Below are positions 41,936-49,648 of a DNA stretch of 64,000 bases, one piece after another; positions within the stretch are counted from its first letter, which is position 1, and every line of letters starts with the position of its first letter. Origin of the DNA: Chloroflexota bacterium (GTDB lineage Bacteria; Chloroflexota; Anaerolineae; J102); assembly GCA_029782215.1 (NCBI GenBank), contig JAKOVD010000127.1, forward strand, positions 165,419-229,418, given 5' to 3'. The notes below the pieces were generated by a model that saw only the letters and a list, made by a program, of their open reading frames with translations, did no database searches and was not told the origin of the DNA. The position numbers and the translations under genes are program-made.

Positions 41936-44332
41936 TCAAAGGCGCAGACTGGAGCTGTGGTGGGGAATGAGGGGCTGCTCCGGCCGCAGGGCATGGCAGG
42001 CGTGGTTGGCGGCAATGGCCGCCTCTCCCAGCCCTGTGGCGATGAGCTTGAGGCTCACGCTGCCGGCCACCTTGGCCACGTCGCCGATAGCGTAGATGCC
42101 GGGCACGCTGGTCTGCATGGTGCCGTCAACCTTGATCCCATTTTCGTCCTTGGTGATGCCCAGACCCTCGGCGATGCGCCGTTCTGCGCGATAGCCTAGC
42201 GCCAGCAGCACGGCATCGGCCGGAAGCTCAACTTCCTCCTTGGTGTGGGTGTTGGCCAACACCACCGCCTCCACGGCGGCCTTGCCCTTGACTTCCTTGA
42301 GCTCATGGAAGAGGCGGACATCCACGCCGCTGCCCATCAGCTCGGCCACGTGCGCCTCGCGGGCGCGGAACTTGTCACGCCGGTGCGCGAGGGTCACCTT
42401 GGCAGCCCAGTCCTTAAGGTTGAGCGCCCACAGCACGGCAGTGTCACCGCCTCCCACCACCACAACCCTCTTGCCGCGGAAGGCGGCGCGATCGGGGGCA
42501 AAGTAGTAGACCCCCTTGCCCTCGTACTTGGCAGGGGCCGGGGTGTCCAGCCGCACTGGCTGCAGGGCGCCCAGACCCGTGGCCAGGATCAGCTTACGCG
42601 TGTGGTGCACCTCGCCGGTGCTCGTCCTGACGGCAAACAGGCCCCGCTCATCCCTATCTATCGCCTCCACGCGGCTTCCCGTGCGTATATCGACGTTGCT
42701 GCCGAAGCGTTCGACCTGCTGTCGCAGCGCTGCCACCAATTCCATGGCCCCGATCTTGGAAAAGCCTGGCGCATCGTAGATGTCCATCTCCGGGTAGAGC
42801 GAAGCGAGTTGACCGCCCACCATAGGCATGGCCTCCAGGACACGCGTCTTCAAGCCGCGCAGCCCGGCATAGAAGGCGGCATAGAGGCCCGCAGGACCAC
42901 CGCCCACAATTAGCACGTCCTGGATCAGGGCTTCCCTTGCCTGGTCGATGGCCGCCAGCATCGCCGGCACGGAGGTCAGCTTGACGCGCGGTCGACCCCG
43001 CTTCGCACCCGCCGCCACCTCAGCCTCATCGATCAGCTTCCATTCCTCCCAGGTGACGTAGCGCACGCCGCGTTCCCGCAGCAGGTCCGTCATGGCCTCG
43101 GGCTTCGCCTTGTCCTCCGCAGCCGCTGCCAAAGTGGCCACGTCCTCCACCATCAGGCGGACCGTGGCGACCGCATCGGGCTTGTTGGTGCCGATGATCC
43201 CGGTCGGGCCGCGTTTGATCCAGCCGACCACGTATTCACCCGGCACGACCTGGCCCTCCGCAGATTGGACGCGGCCACCCTGGTTGGGGATGACTCCTGC
43301 CCGGCTGTTGAAGGGCACGCCGGCCAAAGGCTCGCCCTTGTAGCCGATCGAGCGCATCACCAGCCCGACGTCGATCGTCTCGTATTGGCCCGTCCCCACG
43401 GCGTTCAGACTGCCGCCATCGCCAACCTGGAGCACGTTCTTCTCCAGCCGCATGCGGGCCACGCGCCCGCCGTCATCACCGTAAAGCTCAACCGGCGAGC
43501 GCAAGAACAGGAAGTAGATGTTCTTCGGTTTGCCCGTATCGCCGATGCCGGCATAGTGACGCATGATGTCCAGGTTCTGCTGCGCCTCGCGATTGTCGGC
43601 AATTGACGCCTCACTGGCCGGGTCCAGGCTCAGCTCGTCCGGCGCGATGATCACATCCGTCTCCTCTAGCTCGGCCAGTTCGCGCAGCTCTGGATTCGTG
43701 AACTTGACCTGGGCCGGACCCCGCCGGGCGATGACATAGATATTGCTAACCTTGCTCTGCCGCAGGGCCTCCAGGGCATGGTCGGCAATGTCGGACGCCT
43801 CCAGCTCCGTCGGCGACAGGGCCAAAATGCGGGCAACGTCCATCGCCACGTTGCCGACGCCCACCACCGCCACGTTTTCGCACGAAAGGTCGAAGGTGAG
43901 ATGAGCGTAATCGGGATGGCCGTTATACCAGGCGACGAAGTCGGTGGCAGGATAACTTCCCACCAGGTCCTCGCCGGGAACGCCGAGACGGCGGTCCGTC
44001 TGGGCGCCGACAGCATAGATAACCTGGTCGTAGTGGCTGCGCAGCTCCTCGTGGGTCAGGTCCTTCCCCAGCGTCACATTGCCCAGGAAGCGGACGCGGG
44101 GATCCTCGGCGATGCGGTCGTAGACCTTCGTCACCGACTTGATCTTCTGATGGTCCGGGGCCACGCCATAGCGCACCAGGCCGTAGGGCGCCGGTAGGTG
44201 ATCGATGATGTCGATCGAAACCTTCAAATCGGCCTGGGCGAGCAGGGCCTGGACAGCATAAAACCCCGATGGGCCGGCGCCGACGACGGCCACGCGCAGC
44301 GGGCGCTCCTGGGTGCCTGGTTGTGTCGCCAT
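41936..44332 (-). CDS. Fused NADPH-ferredoxin reductase: adrenodoxin-reductase type plus thioredoxin-reductase-like type
   Basis: This protein of about 798 residues joins two flavoprotein reductases. Residues 1-460 match FprA/adrenodoxin reductase: FAD loop VVGAGPSGFYAVQAL, APYGLVRYGVAPDHQKIK, NADP loop VVGVGNVAMDVARIL and WIKRGPTGIIGTNK. Residues 475-798 match the thioredoxin-reductase-like ferredoxin/flavodoxin reductase: LIVGGGPAGLYAAFYAG, MVGGQLASLYPEMDIYD, VVGGGDTAVLWAL and YAIGDVAKVAGSVSLKL. No CxxC redox motif is present in the second half, which excludes a real thioredoxin reductase. The two units may move electrons between NADPH and ferredoxin in series. The ATG at 44332 is used; a GTG one codon upstream is possible. 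Confidence 0.9.
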   Translation of the reverse strand: MATQPGTQERPLRVAVVGAGPSGFYAVQALLAQADLKVSIDIIDHLPAPYGLVRYGVAPDHQKIKSVTKVYDRIAEDPRVRFLGNVTLGKDLTHEELRSHYDQVIYAVGAQTDRRLGVPGEDLVGSYPATDFVAWYNGHPDYAHLTFDLSCENVAVVGVGNVAMDVARILALSPTELEASDIADHALEALRQSKVSNIYVIARRGPAQVKFTNPELRELAELEETDVIIAPDELSLDPASEASIADNREAQQNLDIMRHYAGIGDTGKPKNIYFLFLRSPVELYGDDGGRVARMRLEKNVLQVGDGGSLNAVGTGQYETIDVGLVMRSIGYKGEPLAGVPFNSRAGVIPNQGGRVQSAEGQVVPGEYVVGWIKRGPTGIIGTNKPDAVATVRLMVEDVATLAAAAEDKAKPEAMTDLLRERGVRYVTWEEWKLIDEAEVAAGAKRGRPRVKLTSVPAMLAAIDQAREALIQDVLIVGGGPAGLYAAFYAGLRGLKTRVLEAMPMVGGQLASLYPEMDIYDAPGFSKIGAMELVAALRQQVERFGSNVDIRTGSRVEAIDRDERGLFAVRTSTGEVHHTRKLILATGLGALQPVRLDTPAPAKYEGKGVYYFAPDRAAFRGKRVVVVGGGDTAVLWALNLKDWAAKVTLAHRRDKFRAREAHVAELMGSGVDVRLFHELKEVKGKAAVEAVVLANTHTKEEVELPADAVLLALGYRAERRIAEGLGITKDENGIKVDGTMQTSVPGIYAIGDVAKVAGSVSLKLIATGLGEAAIAANHACHALRPEQPLIPHHSSSLRL

Positions 44333-44477
44333 CACTTAGGTCTCCTCTCTTCTCACCTGCGAGTCAACGATGACAGGAAAAACGGTGGGGCAGTACTATC
44401 AGATTGGCGGCGCCCAGGTTGTCTATTTGATGCGCCCTTGCGCCCTCGGCGCGCCGCCTTAGGTTACACACTTATGT

Positions 44478-44708
44478 CTAGCGATCGGGTCCTGGCGCCA
44501 ACAGGTCTGCCAATTGGCGCAGCAGCACAGCCGCAGAGACGAGGAATTGCAGCCAGTCCCCCGCCGAACGAAAACCGATAATGTTCCGGTTGGGATGTCC
44601 CGCCGCCCGGTGCCTTTGCCGGGTGCCGGCGACCGCCAAGGCTACAATCAACCCAACCATCGCACCCAGGACAGCGCCGAGGGTCAGAATCTTGTTGCGC
44701 TCGTTCAT
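44478..44708 (-). CDS. Small single-span membrane protein
   Basis: From the ATG at 44708 (MNERNKILTLG) the protein has 76 residues. One hydrophobic segment (GAVLGAMVGLIVALAVAG) is followed by a basic stretch and a weaker hydrophobic segment (WLQFLVSAAVLLRQLADLL). It follows another small membrane-protein gene by 15 bp, and the ferredoxin-reductase gene lies downstream. No family is recognised. It is probably a membrane accessory of the lipid unit (inference). Confidence 0.55.
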   Translation of the reverse strand: MNERNKILTLGAVLGAMVGLIVALAVAGTRQRHRAAGHPNRNIIGFRSAGDWLQFLVSAAVLLRQLADLLAPGPDR

Positions 44709-44723
44709 TCGATCCGCCAATCC

Positions 44724-45026
44724 TTACCGTCGCTTTCGACGCCGCAGCGCGGCGGGAAGAGTGCCGGCTCCCGCCAGGCCCGCCGCTTTGGCCTCTTCTA
44801 CCTGCATGAGGGGGTCCGTCACCTTCTGGCTGACCTTCTGCGCCGCATCCGCAGTCATGGCTGCGTAACGCTGGCCTTGTGGCAGGCCCACGTTCCGCAT
44901 CCACATTCTCCCCTGACGCAGACCCCTCAGCGCATAATACAGCGCCACGCCCAGGGGCAGCGCGATGACGAAGCCTTCCAGGGCAAGCAAGATGATCGAC
45001 AGATTGGCGGCGGTCTGCAGGCTCAC
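44724..45026 (-). CDS. Small membrane protein with basic tail
   Basis: This 100-residue protein starts at GTG with GGAG 8 nt upstream. It has an N-terminal membrane segment (LSIILLALEGFVIALPLGVAL) and then an amphipathic, charged region ending RRRKRR. The start at 45026 is 111 bp downstream of the biotin-carrier gene. No family is recognised. Together with the 44478-44708 gene it forms a tandem of small membrane proteins inside the carboxylase-reductase part of the cluster. Confidence 0.55.
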   Translation of the reverse strand: MSLQTAANLSIILLALEGFVIALPLGVALYYALRGLRQGRMWMRNVGLPQGQRYAAMTADAAQKVSQKVTDPLMQVEEAKAAGLAGAGTLPAALRRRKRR

Positions 45027-45137
45027 AACCCTAACTCCGGACGGCAGAAGGTCAACAGTAAGTGAAGATTGTAGCAGACTGATTGAGCCCGCGCAAAACG
45101 TGCTGCCGCCAGCGCGGACGTTGCCGCCGCTTGCACT

Positions 45138-45632
45138 CTACCCGATTTCCACCAGCAAATCCCCCATGCCCACCGTCTGCCCAGGCTGGACGTGCAGCAC
45201 GGCCACCGTGCCAGACCGCGAGGCCCTGATCTCGTTCTCCATCTTCATCGCCTCCAGCACCACAAGCGGCTGGCCCAGCTCGATCGCATCGCCCTCCGCC
45301 ACCAGCACCTTGGCGATGAGCCCTGGAATAGGCGCCGTCACCCTGCCATCGCCCCCGGCAGGCCGCGCAAACAGCACGTCCAGGTCCCTGATATGTAGGG
45401 TGTGCCGGCCGCTCCACGAACGGATCCAGCCAAGCTGGCGGTCGATAGCGATCTCGTAGGGGTGATTGTCGATCAGGGCCCATTCGAGCAGGTTGTTCTC
45501 ATCCGCAAGCGGGGCCACGACCGGAACCTTGACGCCATCCACCCAGACCTCAAACTCGTCCTGCTTCTGGCCGTCTTGCCGCACCTCGATCTCGTAGGTC
45601 TGATCGTCCACCGTGACTTGGAGTCTGGTCAT
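45138..45632 (-). CDS. Biotin carboxyl carrier protein of acyl-CoA carboxylase
   Basis: The 164-residue protein has a C-terminal biotinyl domain with the canonical VLEAMKMENEI motif; Lys130 is the biotinylation site. The first 90 residues form a variable domain that likely contacts the biotin carboxylase. It carries CO2 from the carboxylase to the carboxyltransferase. AGGAGG at the end of the upstream biotin carboxylase gene serves as its ribosome-binding site, so the two genes are tightly coupled. Confidence 0.93.
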   Translation of the reverse strand: MTRLQVTVDDQTYEIEVRQDGQKQDEFEVWVDGVKVPVVAPLADENNLLEWALIDNHPYEIAIDRQLGWIRSWSGRHTLHIRDLDVLFARPAGGDGRVTAPIPGLIAKVLVAEGDAIELGQPLVVLEAMKMENEIRASRSGTVAVLHVQPGQTVGMGDLLVEIG

Positions 45633-45641
45633 GGTTCCCTC

Positions 45642-47123
45642 CTAGTGCGACAGGGTGCGCGCCGAACGATGCCAACCACTCCGAAAGACCTCCGGCTCCA
45701 CCGGCCGGAAGGCGTTCGTGCGCCGCTCATAGGCCACGGCCGCCGCGATCGCCAGATCGCGCAGGCTCGCCATCGGCGCCGGGTCCGCCAGGCGTGATTG
45801 CTGGATAAAGTCGGTCTTGTAGCGCCCATCCACGAAATCGGGGTGTTCCATGATGCGCTGGTGAAGCGGCAGATTCGTCTGCACGCCGGCGATCACGAAA
45901 TCTCCCAGGACGCGCTTCATGCGCCTGATGCACTCCTCGCGATCGACGCCCCACGTCGCCACCAGGGCCAGCAGCGAGTCATAGCGCTCGGGCACTGTGC
46001 AGCCGGCGTAGCCATAGGTATCCACCCGCACGTGCTGGCCGCCGGGAATGCGGAAACGGTGCAGGACGCCGGGGCTGGGCAGGTAGTTGTTCCAGGGGTC
46101 TTCGGCGTTAATGCGGCACTGGATGGCCCAGCCTTTGAGCTGGACGCCGCTCTGGTCGAAATCGAGGGTGCGGCCGCTGGCCAAAGCGAGCTGAGCCTCC
46201 ACGATGTCGATATCGCTGACCATTTCCGTGACACGGTGGACGACCTGGATGCGGCTCTTGAAATCACTGAAGTAGATCTGTCCTTCGCCATCGACCAGGA
46301 ACTCAACCGTGCCCGCGCCGCGGTACTCAAACAGTCGGGTGATGTCCAAGGCCTTCTGCCATACCTGCTGCCGCAGCTCCGGCGACAGGCAGGGCGCCGG
46401 ACTCTCGGTCACCAGTTTCTGGTTGTGCTGCTGCAGCGAGCTGCACCGCTCACCCAGGTGCACGACCGCACCCGTGTGGTCAGCCAGTACCTGCACATCG
46501 ACATGGCAGACGGGCCACAGGGCGTGCTCCAGGTAGAGATGGCGGTCGCCATACACCAACTGCGACTCGCGCCGCGCCTGCTCAAGGTTTTCGGCCAGCT
46601 TCCCTGGCTTGAACACCAACCGTGTGCCGCGGCCGCGGCCCCCGCGTGCTGACTTGATCACGATCGGATAGCCCAGGACGTCGGCTTCGGCCGCCATCTC
46701 CGCCAGACCGACGCCATTGAAGGTCCTCTGCGAGTGCGGAGCAGTGGCGATGCCTGCGGCTTCGACTTCGGCCAGCATCATATGCTTGGCCTGCAGCCGC
46801 TCCAGCACCGGAACCGGGGGGCCGACGAAGACGACTCCTGCCTCGGCGCAGTCACGGGCGAAGTCCGCCTCCTCGGCCAGGAAGCCGTACCCGGGATGGA
46901 TGGCGTCGACGCCGCACGTGCGGGCAATGGCAAGGATCTCCTCGCCATCGCCATAGCGCCGTGGGGACTGCAGCTCATGCGCCTCGTCGGCAATGCGCAC
47001 GTGCAGCGAATCGAGATCAGATGGCGGATAGACCGCCACCGTCCAGATGCCGAGATCACGGCAGGTGCGAATAATTCTTACCGCTATCTCGCCGCGATTG
47101 GCGATAAGGACTTTCTTGAACAT
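45642..47123 (-). CDS. Biotin carboxylase subunit with altered active site
   Basis: The 493-residue ATP-grasp protein has the expected order: KKVLIANRGEIAVRII, GDGEEILAIARTCGVDAIHP, GYGFLAEEADFARDC, Lys113 and Lys157 (IVIKSARGGRGRGT), His207 and CRINAEDPWNNYLPSPG. In standard enzymes the catalytic strand reads E-M-N-x-R-x-Q-V-E-H. Here it is D-F-K-S-R-I-Q-V-V-H, so the Glu that extracts a proton from bicarbonate is Val295 and the Asn is Lys289. The Arg, Gln and His are kept. The enzyme may be slow or use a different substrate. It is encoded between the carboxyltransferase and biotin-carrier genes. No Shine-Dalgarno sequence precedes the ATG. Confidence 0.9.
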   Translation of the reverse strand: MFKKVLIANRGEIAVRIIRTCRDLGIWTVAVYPPSDLDSLHVRIADEAHELQSPRRYGDGEEILAIARTCGVDAIHPGYGFLAEEADFARDCAEAGVVFVGPPVPVLERLQAKHMMLAEVEAAGIATAPHSQRTFNGVGLAEMAAEADVLGYPIVIKSARGGRGRGTRLVFKPGKLAENLEQARRESQLVYGDRHLYLEHALWPVCHVDVQVLADHTGAVVHLGERCSSLQQHNQKLVTESPAPCLSPELRQQVWQKALDITRLFEYRGAGTVEFLVDGEGQIYFSDFKSRIQVVHRVTEMVSDIDIVEAQLALASGRTLDFDQSGVQLKGWAIQCRINAEDPWNNYLPSPGVLHRFRIPGGQHVRVDTYGYAGCTVPERYDSLLALVATWGVDREECIRRMKRVLGDFVIAGVQTNLPLHQRIMEHPDFVDGRYKTDFIQQSRLADPAPMASLRDLAIAAAVAYERRTNAFRPVEPEVFRSGWHRSARTLSH

Positions 47124-47153
47124 GGGTGGAAGATGCTTTTAGGAAAGATTGTG

Positions 47154-47246
47154 CTTCGTATGGCGTATTTCGTACTGCTTACTGCGTAATAATGATGCGT
47201 GATACGTGACGTTACGCATTACGCAGTGCGCATTACGCAGTATGTA
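47154..47246. repeat. TTACGCA/TTCGTAC heptamer repeat block
   Basis: Units such as TTCGTAT, GGCGTAT, TTCGTAC, TGCTTAC and TGCGTAA run with a 7-bp period, then TTACGCA-type units up to the stop of the carboxyltransferase gene. It is the same word family as at 23727 and 36689. Confidence 0.8.
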
Positions 47247-48794
47247 TCACGCTGGCGACAGCCCGTGCTTCTTGCCCGTGTGGCGCTCACGCTTGGACAG
47301 TGTGGCCTGCAGCGCGCGGATGAGGACGCGCCGGGTATCGCGCGGTTCGATGACGTCATCGATCAAGCCGCGGGCGGCGCACACATAAGGGTTGTTAAAG
47401 CGCTCTTCGTAGTCGGCCACCAACTCTCTGCGCCGCGCCTCAGGGTCTTCGGCGGCCGTGACCTCCTTCTTGAACAGGACGTTGACAGCGCCCTCGGCCC
47501 CCATGACCGCGATCTCGGCGTTGGGCCAGGCATACAGGAGATCGCCGCGCAGGCCCTTGCTGCTCATCATGCAGTAGGCGCCGCCGTAGCTCTTGCGGGT
47601 GATGACCATCAACTTGGGCACCGTCGCTTCGGAATAGGCATAGATCATGCGGGCGCCGTTGCGGATGATGCCGCCGTACTCCTGGTGGCGGCCGGGCAGA
47701 AAGCCGGGCACGTCCTGGAGCGTGATAATGGGAATGTTGAAGGCGTCACAGGTACGAATGAAGTGGGCGGCCTTGATCGAGGCGTTGATGTCGATCGTCC
47801 CGGCCAGCACGTTGGGCTGGTTGGCGACGAGGCCGACCACGTAGCCGTTGAGGCGGGCAAGTCCCACCACCATGTTCTCGGCCCAAAGTTGGTGCACCTC
47901 CAGGAAGCGCCCATCGTCCACGATGGCGGCGATGACCTGGCGCACGTCATACGGCTTATGCGAGTCGACCGGCACGATCGACTCCAGCTCCGGGCAGCGG
48001 CGGTTGGGATCGTCCACCGGCAGAATGTAGGGCGGGTCGTCCATATTGTTGGACGGCAGATAGCCGATCAGGTCCCGCACCAGCAGGAGACATTCGCGGT
48101 CATCCTTGGACAGGAAGTGGCTGACCCCGCTCTCCTTGCTGTGGATCAGACCACCGCCGAGCTCTTCGAAGCTGACCTGCTCCTGCATCACCGCCCGCAC
48201 CACTTCCGGTCCCGTAATGAACATGTAGCTGTTCTCGGTCATAAAGACGAAGTCAGTCAACGCCGGTGAATAGACGGCGCCGCCAGCGCAGGGGCCCAGA
48301 ATGATGGAGAGCTGGGGGATGACCCCCGAAGCCTCGCAGTTGGCGTCGAAGATGCGGGCGTAGCCGGCAAGGCTGTCGACCCCCTCCTGGATGCGGGCGC
48401 CGCCCGAATCGTTTAGGGCGATAAAGGGCGCGCCGTAGGTCATGGCCATGCGCATAACCTTGACGATCTTGTTGGCGTGCATCTCGCCCAGCGAGCCACC
48501 CATCACGCCCGCAGCCTGCGAGGAGGCGAAGACGTGGCGGCCGTTGATGGTTCCGAATCCGGTGATGACGCCATCGCCGTAGCGGGATGACCGCCCATCC
48601 AGGTAGCGTTCGGTGCGAGGCAGGACCAGAGTGTCGATTTCGGTGAACGTGCCGGGATCGAAGAGAAGGTCCAGGCGTTCCCGGGCCGACAGCCGGCCCT
48701 TGGCATGCTGCGCCTCGGTCTCCTTGGCGGTCCCGGCGGCAATCGCCTTGCGCTCACGAAGCCTGGCAACGTAGGTTTCGAAAGTTGATTCCAT
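47247..48794 (-). CDS. Acyl-CoA carboxylase carboxyltransferase subunit (PccB-like)
   Basis: The 515-residue crotonase-fold carboxyltransferase carries NDSGGARIQEGVDSLAGYA, LGPCAGGAVYSPALTDF, ITGPEVVRAVM, QDVPGFLPGRHQEYGGI and KSYGGAYCMMSSKGLRGD, the two oxyanion-hole halves of propionyl- or acetyl-CoA carboxylase. The usual FSQDFTV loop is SSQAAGV here. It transfers the carboxyl group from biotin to an acyl-CoA to give malonyl- or methylmalonyl-CoA, the likely extender of the neighbouring synthase. The PPTase gene lies 24 bp upstream. Confidence 0.92.
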   Translation of the reverse strand: MESTFETYVARLRERKAIAAGTAKETEAQHAKGRLSARERLDLLFDPGTFTEIDTLVLPRTERYLDGRSSRYGDGVITGFGTINGRHVFASSQAAGVMGGSLGEMHANKIVKVMRMAMTYGAPFIALNDSGGARIQEGVDSLAGYARIFDANCEASGVIPQLSIILGPCAGGAVYSPALTDFVFMTENSYMFITGPEVVRAVMQEQVSFEELGGGLIHSKESGVSHFLSKDDRECLLLVRDLIGYLPSNNMDDPPYILPVDDPNRRCPELESIVPVDSHKPYDVRQVIAAIVDDGRFLEVHQLWAENMVVGLARLNGYVVGLVANQPNVLAGTIDINASIKAAHFIRTCDAFNIPIITLQDVPGFLPGRHQEYGGIIRNGARMIYAYSEATVPKLMVITRKSYGGAYCMMSSKGLRGDLLYAWPNAEIAVMGAEGAVNVLFKKEVTAAEDPEARRRELVADYEERFNNPYVCAARGLIDDVIEPRDTRRVLIRALQATLSKRERHTGKKHGLSPA

Positions 48795-48817
48795 AGAGGA
48801 AAGTAGCCTGAGTGGGT

Positions 48818-49579
48818 CTATGTGGTAAGGACAGCGGGCTCTCCGACCGGGTGGCGGAGGACCGTCAGGGCGAGCATGTAGGCCTCTTCACGGCGCCAGA
48901 GCGTTTGCAGCGCCTGCGTGAAGGGCGAAAGCCGGAGTCTCGCATCAAAGCTGAGTACGAACGACGACCAGGCGTCGTGGGCGGTGACATCGCCTGCAGG
49001 CAGGCAGGTCAGCCAACGGGTGTCGGTGCGCAGACCGGTGCGGAGTGCCTTGAGCACAGACTCCTTGGCACACCAGATGGCAGTGACCGCCGCGTCATAG
49101 CATTCGGGCAGCACGCCCTGCAGATAGAGGAGTTCATCCGGGGCAAAGAACTGCGTGGCCAGCGCCGGTTCGCGGGGCTCGATCATCTCCAGATCGGCGC
49201 CGACCTGCTCGCCGGGCTCGTCGATCAGGGCGCAGAACGACCGATCGCCACTGTGGCTGATGGAAAGGGACAGCGGCAACCGCGACATCACTGCACTGCT
49301 CCCATCAGAAGAAACACCCAAAGCCGCAAAGGGTGCGCCGTCTGGGTCCGCCTGGATGACGATCTGGGAGAGAGGGCGGAGCGTCGGGCTGCTTTCGCCA
49401 AGGTACTGCTGGACCAGGTGCTTGGCCGTCCACCGTCCCAGGAGCCAGTCGCGCCGGCGCTTGAGCACCCGGAGAGTGTCCAACCTGGCCTGTTCGCTGG
49501 GATGCAGCAGGCCCGGCGGCGCTAGGCCCTCCGCCAGGCTGGGATAGTCGGCGAGCGTCTGGACAAGTTGACGGACCAT
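48818..49579 (-). CDS. 4'-phosphopantetheinyl transferase (Sfp type)
   Basis: The 253-residue protein has the three PPTase motifs: RDWLLGRWTAKHLVQ, LSISHSGDRSFC followed by VGADLEMIEPRE (Mg-binding Asp and Glu), and WCAKESVLKAL. The size is that of Sfp-type enzymes that act on type I synthases. It should attach phosphopantetheine to the carrier domains of the large synthase encoded immediately upstream. Those domains have Thr at the attachment position, so the enzyme may have unusual acceptor specificity or may serve other carriers. Confidence 0.92.
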   Translation of the reverse strand: MVRQLVQTLADYPSLAEGLAPPGLLHPSEQARLDTLRVLKRRRDWLLGRWTAKHLVQQYLGESSPTLRPLSQIVIQADPDGAPFAALGVSSDGSSAVMSRLPLSLSISHSGDRSFCALIDEPGEQVGADLEMIEPREPALATQFFAPDELLYLQGVLPECYDAAVTAIWCAKESVLKALRTGLRTDTRWLTCLPAGDVTAHDAWSSFVLSFDARLRLSPFTQALQTLWRREEAYMLALTVLRHPVGEPAVLTT

Positions 49580-49580
49580 G

Positions 49581-49615
49581 GTCAGTAATCAGTCGTCAGT
49601 GGTCAGTGGTCAGAC
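49581..49615. repeat. GTCAGTG heptamer repeat
   Basis: GTCAGTA, ATCAGTC, GTCAGTG, GTCAGTG and GTCAGAC are in exact 7-bp register directly upstream of the PPTase start. A degenerate TGCCATC/AGCTATC series continues to the stop of the synthase gene. Confidence 0.8.
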
Positions 49616-49648
49616 AGGGGCAATCTGCCAACAGCTTCCTGCCATCAG

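Noticed and set aside
42000..42900. Thioredoxin reductase
   Set aside because: The C-terminal half of the reductase has the thioredoxin-reductase fold but no CxxC redox pair, so a ferredoxin/flavodoxin reductase fits better.
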